Shown here: one piece after another, positions 35,486-43,354 of the stretch | Numbering within the stretch: position 1 is the stretch's first letter | Layout: the number at the start of each line of letters is the position of its first letter | Source: Arenibacter nanhaiticus | Lineage (GTDB): Bacteria; Bacteroidota; Bacteroidia; Flavobacteriales; Flavobacteriaceae | Length of the DNA stretch: 64,000 bases | Direction of reading: 5' to 3' | Assembly (NCBI RefSeq): GCF_900141935.1 | Contig: NZ_FQYX01000016.1 | Location: 26,298-90,297, forward strand | Position numbers and translations under genes: made by a program | The notes under the pieces: generated by a model | Told to the model about the DNA's origin: nothing | The model's database searches: none | The model's input: only the letters and a program-made list of their open reading frames with translations

Positions 35486-36673
35486 ATGTCGGATATTCTT
35501 CATAAAACCGAAAACTTTGTCATCGATTTATTGGCTCAGAATCTGAACCCCAAGTATGTATACCATAATTTATGGCATACAGAACAGGTGGTTAAAAGTA
35601 CTAAAGAAATATTAAGTTTTTATGATTTAGGTAAAGAAGAAAACGAGCTAATAACATTGGCTGCATGGCTTCACGATACGGGGTATATAGAAGGAAGCGA
35701 AAATCACGAAGAGAGAAGTTGTAAAATTGCCCAGGAATTTCTGAAAGAACAAGCCTATCCGACAGCCTCGATCGCTAAAATATGTAATTACATCCTTGCT
35801 ACAAAAAGATATTACCAACCACAAAGTCTTCCTGAAAAAATTATACGCGATGCCGATTGCGCTCATTTTTCAAAGCCTAATTTCCAAGAAATATCCGAGC
35901 TATTGCGCAAAGAACTGATAGCTATTGAGGATAAGGAAATAACCCCTAAAAAATGGCGGGAACAAAACATAAAAATGTTGGCATTGGAACATGAGTACAA
36001 TACAGACTATGCCATTGAAAACTGGAAAGGCGAAAAGAATAAAAATTTACAAAAATTAAAGAAAGATAAAAAGACCGAAAAAAATATAGCCAAAAAAGAA
36101 CGGTTAAAGGCAAAATACAAAAGCGATGGTCCGGACCGAGGCATACAAACCTTGTATAGGGTAACCCTAAGAAACCATATCACCTTGAGTAATATCGCCG
36201 ATACCAAGGCCAACATATTATTATCTGTCAACGCGATTATTATCTCTTTGGTCCTTGCCAATTTAATTCCCAAATTGGATAATCCCCACAATTATTATTT
36301 GGTATACCCTACGGCCATATTTGTGACCTTTAGCGTTATTTCTATGGTATTGGCCATTGTTGCCACAAGACCCAACGTTACCCAAGGAAAATTTACCAAA
36401 GAAGATGTTGCGCAACGAAAGGTAAATTTATTGTTTTTTGGCAATTTCCATAAAATGAGCCTGCCCGATTTTGAATGGGCCATCAACGAATTGGTCAAAG
36501 ACAAGGAATATATTTACTCCTCCCTTACAAAAGACCTGTATTTCTTGGGGTTAGTTCTCGACAGGAAATATAAAATTCTACGCCTGACCTATTTGATCTT
36601 TATGATAGGCATGATTTTATCTGTGATTGCCTTTGGCATTTCCTTTAAGTATTATGGCTCTTTGCGCGTTTGA
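35486..36673 (+). CDS. HD-domain phosphohydrolase fused to a Pycsar-effector-like (PycTM) membrane domain
   Basis: 395 residues. The N-terminal HD domain has His31 (LWHTEQVV), His63-Asp64 (WLHDTGY) and Asp122/124 (IRDADCAH) as likely metal ligands, typical of nucleotide or cyclic-nucleotide phosphohydrolases. A charged Lys-rich linker spans ~182-212. Residues ~214-395 resemble the PycTM/DUF5706 domain: TLSNIADTKANILLSVNAII, then helices at ~242-262, 272-293 and 365-387. In Pycsar anti-phage systems PycTM responds to cCMP/cUMP and damages the membrane. No cyclase gene is adjacent. The HD fusion may instead turn over a signal nucleotide. The gene is convergent with a GAF protein gene, with a 37-bp gap. 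Confidence 0.82.
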   Translation: MSDILHKTENFVIDLLAQNLNPKYVYHNLWHTEQVVKSTKEILSFYDLGKEENELITLAAWLHDTGYIEGSENHEERSCKIAQEFLKEQAYPTASIAKICNYILATKRYYQPQSLPEKIIRDADCAHFSKPNFQEISELLRKELIAIEDKEITPKKWREQNIKMLALEHEYNTDYAIENWKGEKNKNLQKLKKDKKTEKNIAKKERLKAKYKSDGPDRGIQTLYRVTLRNHITLSNIADTKANILLSVNAIIISLVLANLIPKLDNPHNYYLVYPTAIFVTFSVISMVLAIVATRPNVTQGKFTKEDVAQRKVNLLFFGNFHKMSLPDFEWAINELVKDKEYIYSSLTKDLYFLGLVLDRKYKILRLTYLIFMIGMILSVIAFGISFKYYGSLRV

Positions 36674-36710
36674 TAAAAAGGTATCGATAGGGCAAAAAAT
36701 GGAACGTATT

Positions 36711-39062
36711 TCAGACCTCCATCAGGTCGGCATAATCATAGGTTTTTGAGGTATTGCCTTTTTTTCCATATAATATTTCTACCCTGATGGCTTTTAATCC
36801 AGAAACACCTTGGAGGCCCTCTAGTTCTAGGAGTTCTATTTGATCGCCAAAATACCCCTTAGATTTTAAAAATTTGATATACCGTAGGTATTCTACTTCT
36901 TCTTGCTTTTGTGAGTACACAATAGATAGTTTTCCAGGAACCGTCAATCGTTCATTGGTGCCTTTAATAAAAGACTTGTCTATACGTTTTTTTATCACTT
37001 CATAACGGGCATTATAGGTACCATCAACATCAAAGCGTTTTTCGTCCATTCTAAACCGTATCGACAAGGAAGTATTATATACCAATAAAAGAGATGCTAC
37101 ATCTAATTGTACGGGAAGTTTTGGTTTTAACTGATAAAAGGTATTTTCCATCTCGCACATCACCTGTAATTGCCATAACCTTAAGTTATTTAAATGCATG
37201 GTATGGTACTCCCTATCGGTAACCATAGAATCTCCTATAAACAAGTTATGTTCTATACCATCGGTCTTGTATCTTTCAAAATAATGCGGAAACATATTCT
37301 GTGCCTGGTCCTGGTGTTTGTCGAGGACATGAGCCAACTTTTTATTGATCTGTGAGACACTTTCGTCATAGTTTCGCCTATGGTCATAATAGGTAGCAGT
37401 ATTTGGATCTATATTGGCCCTATACTGCACTATCAACTGTTCTAGAGCGGGGGATGCATCCTCCAAATGCTCTAAAACCGGGTGTATTTCGGTATTGATA
37501 AAATCATAAATTGTTTGTTCGCTACTGGTGTATAGGGACTCCTTTATTTCTTCTAAATAATTGTTTACCTGAAATATCAGTTCTTCATAAACGGGCAGTT
37601 TATTTAAGACCCAAGCGGCGGTCAAAACCTTATGTATTTCTGATAACTGAATCGTCAAATCGCGTTGGATGGCAAGATTCCGAGATTCGGAAGAGTCCTT
37701 AATATCTATTTGTCCGTACAGGGGGTGCACCTCTTTAAAGACTATTTCCTTAAAGGATGGATTATTCCCCAAGGCTTCTTCTTTTATAAATCGTTTTGCC
37801 TCGTCGTGAAACTTCCATCGAACCGCGGGATGCACCGATGTACATTCGTTCTGTATCACGGCATCAATAAGATTTTCTTCCTCCTCCACATCTCGTAAGA
37901 CTGCCGAAACAATATATTGCATTACGTCTTGCAATTTCTCTGCATTCACGCTGTTAAGGGCATTTTTTTGTCCAGAAACAAGCTCTAAAACCCCTAGGAG
38001 TGCGCCATCTTTTGTAATGGGTGCAAAGATGGCCGACTTAATGTTTTGTTCGTACAGACTTTTATAAGGCGTTTGGCCCCCACTAATATCATTGTACTTG
38101 TCTACATCTGAAATTATAAAATTGGCGTTTTTATAGAGCAGTTTCTTATAAGAAGACATACAGAGTGCCTCATTGCAGGTCTCTATATCTTTTCCGTTCA
38201 ACAGAAAACTCTTCACACCCTTGATATAGCTTTTTTCAAATTGATTTTCTGATGGATTGTACACCACAAAACCAATCTGAATATCTGGCAGACCGAAAAG
38301 AGATTTAAAGGTTCCCTCTATTTCTTCTATAAAATTAGCTTCCCCTGTTTTAGTATTGACAATTAGTTTGGATTTAATTTCGGATATGGAATGTTCCGCA
38401 GTAACGTCGAACATATTAGAGATTATAAATCCCTTACATTTAAAACTATTAGGTGGTATCTTTTTTTTCCAGAGCGATACATCGTCTATGTTCTCCAAGA
38501 GCTCATCCACATCCTCTTCGGATATTTTCAAGGGGTCCCCGTTGGGGGTGATTTCTATAAAATCGGCATTGTACAAAATACGGTAATGCCTCATGATGCC
38601 ATTTGCATCGGGAATGTCATAAAAAAATGGCCTTCTAAAATCTAACTTAAACCCGTAATAAACATTAAGGATGACCACACAAGACATGATATAGCTCACC
38701 TCTTCCCCTTGGTTTCTAATAACGGGAACAAAGTTAGGCCCTGCATTCTCGAGTATTTTTTTAAAACGGTGACTGCGATTAAAGATTATATTGCTATACG
38801 GTAGGGAGGCGGTTTTTATTTCGTTCTCCCCCAATAGATCACTAAAGATATCTTGTAGTATAAGGCTTATGAGATCCTTGTGCTTTTCTAGCAAGGATAC
38901 ATCGGAAAACCCCTCCCGAAGTTCCGGGAACGGTTCTTGGGCCTTCAGAATGTGCTTGGCCTTGGCGGCTATAAATTCTACGTCACTTTTGGCCATTTCA
39001 TCATAGCGCTCTAACAATTTATTAAAGCTTATATGATACTCTAGTGGTAAAATTTTATCCAT
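36711..39062 (-). CDS. GAF domain-containing protein
   Basis: 783 residues, soluble, no signal peptide. Residues ~230-395 form a GAF-like domain (LPDIQIGFVVYNPSENQFE ... SAIFAPITKDGALLGVLELV). The N-terminal ~200 and C-terminal ~380 residues are mostly helical and unlike any family I can name. There is no kinase, cyclase or output domain. GAF domains sense small molecules or cyclic nucleotides or mediate dimerisation. The gene lies between the HD-PycTM gene (convergent) and a metallophosphoesterase (divergent, 126 bp). Cyclic-nucleotide sensing is a tempting link but not shown. Confidence 0.75.
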   Translation of the reverse strand: MDKILPLEYHISFNKLLERYDEMAKSDVEFIAAKAKHILKAQEPFPELREGFSDVSLLEKHKDLISLILQDIFSDLLGENEIKTASLPYSNIIFNRSHRFKKILENAGPNFVPVIRNQGEEVSYIMSCVVILNVYYGFKLDFRRPFFYDIPDANGIMRHYRILYNADFIEITPNGDPLKISEEDVDELLENIDDVSLWKKKIPPNSFKCKGFIISNMFDVTAEHSISEIKSKLIVNTKTGEANFIEEIEGTFKSLFGLPDIQIGFVVYNPSENQFEKSYIKGVKSFLLNGKDIETCNEALCMSSYKKLLYKNANFIISDVDKYNDISGGQTPYKSLYEQNIKSAIFAPITKDGALLGVLELVSGQKNALNSVNAEKLQDVMQYIVSAVLRDVEEEENLIDAVIQNECTSVHPAVRWKFHDEAKRFIKEEALGNNPSFKEIVFKEVHPLYGQIDIKDSSESRNLAIQRDLTIQLSEIHKVLTAAWVLNKLPVYEELIFQVNNYLEEIKESLYTSSEQTIYDFINTEIHPVLEHLEDASPALEQLIVQYRANIDPNTATYYDHRRNYDESVSQINKKLAHVLDKHQDQAQNMFPHYFERYKTDGIEHNLFIGDSMVTDREYHTMHLNNLRLWQLQVMCEMENTFYQLKPKLPVQLDVASLLLVYNTSLSIRFRMDEKRFDVDGTYNARYEVIKKRIDKSFIKGTNERLTVPGKLSIVYSQKQEEVEYLRYIKFLKSKGYFGDQIELLELEGLQGVSGLKAIRVEILYGKKGNTSKTYDYADLMEV

Positions 39063-39188
39063 ATTTATATCCTTGGGAGCATTAGTCCCATATTCGGTTG
39101 TAAAATTACAAAAAGAAACCTAAAACTTAAATATAGGAAGCTTGCTACAATCAATTGATTTTTAGGATATTTATACCAAACAATTACA

Positions 39189-40097
39189 ATGACATCGTAC
39201 ACCCGACTCACAAGAGCTTACAAAAACGCCAAGGTTGTGGCCTTTGATGATACCTCTAAGATCATTCTTTTCAGTGATTGTCATAGAGGAGACAACAGTT
39301 TTTCGGATGAGTTTGCCAACAATAGGAATATATATTTCCATGCCTTAAAGCATTATTTTAATGAAGGCTTTACCTATTGTGAATTGGGGGATGGGGATGA
39401 GCTTTGGGAAAATATCAATTTCGAGACCATTTTTAAGGCTCATAAAAATGTGTACATGCTTTTAAGGAAATATTACATTCAACAACGGCTTCAGCTTATT
39501 TGGGGCAACCACGATATGGTTTACAAAGATCCTTCCTATGTTAAAGACCATCTTTCTTCATATTTTGAGCCGATTGAAAATTGCAACAAGGACCTTTTTC
39601 CAGGCATACAGTACCAGGAGGCCATTGTTTTAAAACATCGCACCACCGAGCAAGAATTGTTTTTAACCCATGGCCACCAAGCAGATTGGTGGAATTATAC
39701 CCTTTGGCGCTGGGGCCGTTTTTTGGTTCGGGTACTTTGGAAGCCCTTACAACTTTGGGGTATTGCCGACCCAACGAGTCCGGCCAAAAACTATAAGGAA
39801 CTCATAAAGATTGAAAGGCGCATAAAAGAGTGGATCGTAGCCAAAAATGACCGCATCACCATTGCAGGGCATACCCATAGGCCCCGTTTTCCAGAACCTG
39901 GGGCCATCCCTTTTTTTAATGCCGGGAGTTGCGTACATCCTCGCAGCATAACAGGTCTAGAAATAAAAGAGGGCACCATTTCCCTTATAAAATGGGAAAT
40001 AGCCACCAAGGATGATGGCACCCTACAAATTGTAAGAGTGCTGTTAGAGGGCCCAAAAAGTTTGAGCGATTACGCTAAAAGTAAATTTAAATCCTAG
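39189..40097 (+). CDS. metallophosphoesterase family protein
   Basis: 302 residues, cytosolic. It has the complete calcineurin-like set: SDCHRGDN, GDGDELWE, GNHDMVYKD, LTHGHQADWW and AGHTHRP. The order and the CHRGDN form resemble the LpxH/YbbF-like branch, but the length and the Trp-rich middle (NYTLWRWGRFLVRVLWKPL) differ from true UDP-2,3-diacylglucosamine hydrolase. It presumably cleaves a phosphodiester or phosphomonoester; substrate unknown. It is divergent from the GAF gene and followed by a 230-bp gap holding repeat copy 3. Confidence 0.85.
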   Translation: MTSYTRLTRAYKNAKVVAFDDTSKIILFSDCHRGDNSFSDEFANNRNIYFHALKHYFNEGFTYCELGDGDELWENINFETIFKAHKNVYMLLRKYYIQQRLQLIWGNHDMVYKDPSYVKDHLSSYFEPIENCNKDLFPGIQYQEAIVLKHRTTEQELFLTHGHQADWWNYTLWRWGRFLVRVLWKPLQLWGIADPTSPAKNYKELIKIERRIKEWIVAKNDRITIAGHTHRPRFPEPGAIPFFNAGSCVHPRSITGLEIKEGTISLIKWEIATKDDGTLQIVRVLLEGPKSLSDYAKSKFKS

Positions 40098-40157
40098 CGA
40101 ACCGCTACTAAGCCACCATTTCAGGCCGAGGAACAATTAGTATGTTCTGGTTTTTTT

Positions 40158-40239
40158 TGCGTTAGGGACCGCGGCGGCATCCCCGCAGCAGGGCAAGGGA
40201 TATAGCCAAGGGCCCGCCCGACGAAGGAGGGAACGCCCA
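40158..40239 (+). repeat. 82-bp structured intergenic element, copy 3
   Basis: Plus-strand copy with GCGTTAGGGACC at one end and GGAGGGAACGCCC at the other, between the metallophosphoesterase and the tonB stop codon. It contains the paired blocks GGCATCCC and GGGATATAGCC around a CGCAGCAGGGCAA loop. It is almost identical to copies 4 and 5. Nothing else is recognised in the 40098-40329 gap. Confidence 0.8.
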
Positions 40240-40329
40240 TAGCACACCCCAATTCATGGTTTGTGGTACTTAGAAGACCATTGGATTGCAATGCTACAAC
40301 CTATATATTTTTGTCCAAACCTCATTGTC

Positions 40330-41055
40330 TTATTGCAGCCTAAAGGTAATGGGAATGGTATACGGCACCTTTACCGGCCTTCCCCTTTGCCGTCCCGGAC
40401 TCATCTGCGGCAAGAGCGAAATGATCCTATCGGCCTCTTTCTCCAGCAATTTATTAGGGCCTCTGGTTCTTACGTTTCCAATATTTCCCTTATCATCTAT
40501 GATAAATTGCACGTACACCTTTCCCTGAATCCCCATTTCTACGGCCACTTCGGGATAGGAGAAATTCTTTTGAACGTGTTCCTGGATTTTTTTCTGAAAA
40601 CATTCTTTTTGTTCCTCATTGCTTTTGCCCTTACAGCCCGGAAAAACGGGTACATCTTCAATAACGGCAAAGGGTACTTCTGGCACTTCCTCCTCCTCTT
40701 CCACCAAGATAATTTCTTCTGCTTTCAAGGGGGGCTTTTCCACTACGGTTTCCTGACTGACTTCGGTACTTTTGATAATGGTTTCTTCAATTTCGGCAAT
40801 ATCCTCTACAACTTCAATAATGGCCGGAGCAGCAGGAGGTGGTGGTGGAGGCGGCGTATTTAGGGCCTCGGTCACAGGAGCTTCTTCCTCCAGGTAATCT
40901 GCAACCGCTATGGTTTGTATATAGGTCTTTTCTTTGGGATAACTTTTATATTCCAAGGCTCTCCAGACCAAAAGCAATACAACAGCAAGTCCGATCACAA
41001 AAAAAAGACCACTTTTTTTGTTTAAATCTGCTTTTGGATTTTTTTTAATTTCCAT
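40330..41055 (-). CDS. tonB: energy transducer TonB
   Basis: 241 residues. One N-terminal membrane helix (~16-32, GLFFVIGLAVVLLLVW), a periplasmic linker with a run of Pro at ~68-74, a stretch rich in Glu and Val, then the TonB C-terminal domain: KVYVQFIIDDKGNIGNVRTR and VPYTIPITFRLQ at the end. It couples the proton-motive force to TonB-dependent receptors such as the SusC-like protein and the 54983 receptor. No ExbB/ExbD genes are nearby. A plus-strand frame of 200 codons over this gene is an antisense shadow. Confidence 0.93.
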   Translation of the reverse strand: MEIKKNPKADLNKKSGLFFVIGLAVVLLLVWRALEYKSYPKEKTYIQTIAVADYLEEEAPVTEALNTPPPPPPPAAPAIIEVVEDIAEIEETIIKSTEVSQETVVEKPPLKAEEIILVEEEEEVPEVPFAVIEDVPVFPGCKGKSNEEQKECFQKKIQEHVQKNFSYPEVAVEMGIQGKVYVQFIIDDKGNIGNVRTRGPNKLLEKEADRIISLLPQMSPGRQRGRPVKVPYTIPITFRLQ

Positions 41056-41266
41056 GACAGTGCATTTTACCCATGAATTTATTAGGTATCTACATCATTT
41101 CATATGATTTAAATCAGTACAAAAAGCCGTTTTCTTTAACAAACAAGACAGCCACCGAGCCAATTCGAATCGGCACCGAACAAGGGCCCGCTCTAAAATT
41201 AGCTCGTAGCCTTTTGCTGTGATATAGGTTGCTCATGACACTCGTATCACTTCTTTTCTAGGACTC

Positions 41267-42043
41267 TTATTTTTTCTTTTTAGTATTTTTTCTGGGCTCC
41301 GTTGCTTTCTCTTTTTGGTCTCTTGGCACCATTTCTTCGGGAAAGGGAAAAAGGATGGTAGAATTCTTTTCTGCCGCAATATTGGATAGGGTTTGATACA
41401 ATCTTAATTTAATGGCAGAGGGCGATTGGTCTATCAGTTTCCCCGCCTCCAGCAATTTTTGGGCTGCCTGCTCCTCGGCCAGTGCCAAGATAACCCTAGC
41501 CCTTCTAGAACGTTCCGCTTCGGCCTGGTTGGCCATCATACGCCTCATGTTTTCGGGCAATTGGATATCTTTAATCTTAACGTCTATGATTTCTATCCCC
41601 CAGACCTCGGTTTCTTGCTCTACAATAGACTTGATGTTTTTGCCCATCTCTTCTCGTTTAGACAAAATAGTATCGAGTTCTACCTTCCCACAAACATCCC
41701 TCAGGGCCGCTTGTGACAATTGAGTTATGGCAAACCTATATTCTTCTACCTCCAAAACTGCCTTTTCTGGATCGTTGATTTTAAAAAAGACCACCCCGTC
41801 AATACTACAGGGCACATTGTCTTCGGTCATCACTTCCTGAGAGACAATATTAATAGTGATCACACGAATATCGACCACCTGTATGGTCTCTACAATGGGA
41901 ATAATCCATTTGAACCCTGGCCCTAGGGTGCTTACATATTTCCCGAACCTGAATTTCAAAGCCCTTTTGTATTCAAAAATAATACGTATTCCGGCCAATA
42001 AAAACAAAAAGATAATGATGCCAAATAACATTGGAGGTGCCAT
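41267..42043 (-). CDS. slipin/SPFH (band 7) family membrane protein
   Basis: 258 residues from the ATG at 42043, which places the membrane helix (LFGIIIFLFLLAGIRII) right after the start, as in relatives. The frame stays open 15 codons further, but that part is not slipin-like. The SPFH core reads RALKFRFGKYVSTLGPGFKW, DNVPCSIDGVVFFKINDPEK and IKDIQLPENMRRMMANQAEA, with a coiled, Glu/Ala-rich tail and a Lys-rich end. Slipins form inner-membrane assemblies linked to membrane microdomains and protein quality control. No NfeD partner is adjacent. The 211 bp between it and tonB show no clear motif. Confidence 0.9.
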   Translation of the reverse strand: MAPPMLFGIIIFLFLLAGIRIIFEYKRALKFRFGKYVSTLGPGFKWIIPIVETIQVVDIRVITINIVSQEVMTEDNVPCSIDGVVFFKINDPEKAVLEVEEYRFAITQLSQAALRDVCGKVELDTILSKREEMGKNIKSIVEQETEVWGIEIIDVKIKDIQLPENMRRMMANQAEAERSRRARVILALAEEQAAQKLLEAGKLIDQSPSAIKLRLYQTLSNIAAEKNSTILFPFPEEMVPRDQKEKATEPRKNTKKKK

Positions 42044-42562
42044 AAATGTGGTTTTAAAGTATGGGAGCCATCGAGCTCCAAAAATCAAATGATAAAGCCT
42101 TCTAAGATCGACTTTTGGTTACTTCCCAATAAAAGTGAACTGGGACTTTGACAACAAAAAAGGAAGGAAATATATCTTTCTTTTTTCGGTATACGGCGCT
42201 ATTAAAGTTACGAAAATTATGGCATGCATAAAAACATCTTTTGCCATAAATCATGGATACCCCCCTCCCTTATACCTACGGTCGGTCATTCCGGTACAAT
42301 GATTATAAAATCTCCGCAGATTTCATCAACTTTTATCGCCTAAACTACAGACGATGAAAAGGTGGCTTCTTTTCTTTATGGTTACATGACTGCTTTTTAA
42401 TGCGAAGGGCACATGACAAGATCTAGGGGACGGCCATGCACAGTGAGCGTATATTTTAGGAGATTCCGGCGATGTGTTACAGTTTGCCGTTCCTATTTAA
42501 TCATTCCGCTATTTTTATTATTATTTACCGTTCTGTATAATTTGTTTTTAACAACAATTTAG

Positions 42563-42593
42563 TTTACCTATGGCAGGGTATTTGATATTTTTG
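42563..42593 (+). promoter_or_regulatory. candidate promoter for the 42622 gene
   Basis: TATTTTTG at 42586-42593 matches the TAnnTTTG -7 consensus. TTTA at 42563-42566, exactly 19 bp before it, is one base off the -33 TTTG. Transcription would start near 42600, 22 bases before the ATG. The rest of the 42044-42621 gap is AT-rich and shows no gene. Confidence 0.5.
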
Positions 42594-42621
42594 TTATTCC
42601 TAGCTATATTTAACAGGTTAT

Positions 42622-43263
42622 ATGAGAGTTGTCTATTTGTTTGTTCTACTATGTTTGGTATCCTACTCGGGATTGGCCCAAACCGACTTGCCCACTACCC
42701 AACCCCTGAAAATTGAAGGAGACCGCGGTGTCAAGGAAAACCCTAAGCAAGGTACGGCCTTAAAATTGCCGGCCATCATAGATTTAAAACCTACTACCAA
42801 CCTCAGGGATTCGTTAACAGCGCGCCAAATTAATATGCTTCCGACCCGGAATTTGGTTCAGGCGGGACACGATTTAAAGCTAGATCCCAAAATACGTGAA
42901 AAGGAAAAAGAAGGCTCTAAAACCTTTTTTGGCGATATGTATTTGGGCGACATCAAGAGCAACGGAAAATTTGTGGGGATTCTTTGTCGTGACCATGAAT
43001 ACGTAGACGGAGACCGCGTAAGGATATTGCTAAACGATGTGGTCGTAGAACCTAATATATTTCTGACAGCTGCTTTTAAAGGCCTAAACCTAGATCTAAA
43101 AAAGGGATTTAACCGCATCGATTTTGAGGCTTTAAACCAAGGAACTTCCGGCCCCAATACGGCCCAGGTAGATGTGTATGACGACCAGGGAAAATTAATC
43201 CATTCCAATATGTGGAATTTATCCACGGGCTCTAAGGCGACCATTATTGTCATAAAAGAATAA
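42622..43263 (+). CDS. secreted protein of unknown function
   Basis: 213 residues with a signal peptide (MRVVYLFVLLCLVSYSGLAQ, cut after ~19-20). The mature protein is short. After a polar, Pro-rich start it has FFGDMYLGDIKSNGKFVGIL, a region with GDRVRILLNDVVVEPNIFL, and NTAQVDVYDDQGKLIHSNMW near the end. The latter half looks like a small beta-sandwich. I recall similar conserved hypothetical proteins in other flavobacteria, but no function. A single gene with its own promoter-like sequence; it converges on the acylase gene after 91 bp. Confidence 0.75.
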   Translation: MRVVYLFVLLCLVSYSGLAQTDLPTTQPLKIEGDRGVKENPKQGTALKLPAIIDLKPTTNLRDSLTARQINMLPTRNLVQAGHDLKLDPKIREKEKEGSKTFFGDMYLGDIKSNGKFVGILCRDHEYVDGDRVRILLNDVVVEPNIFLTAAFKGLNLDLKKGFNRIDFEALNQGTSGPNTAQVDVYDDQGKLIHSNMWNLSTGSKATIIVIKE

Positions 43264-43354
43264 TTCCAAAAAACGCTTTAAAAGTCTCCTACTAAAAGGA
43301 CAGCATCCCTGTGCACTTTTTATATAAAATCCATCCCAGGATCTTCTAGCTTTT

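Noticed and set aside
35486..36673. Complete Pycsar defence system
   Set aside because: Only an effector-like domain is present; no pyrimidine cyclase gene is adjacent and the HD fusion differs from the described two-gene systems.
40261..40863. 200-codon plus-strand frame
   Set aside because: Lies antisense to tonB; its sequence (Phe/Leu/His-rich, ending in an Arg run opposite the tonB Pro run) is a shadow of the real gene.
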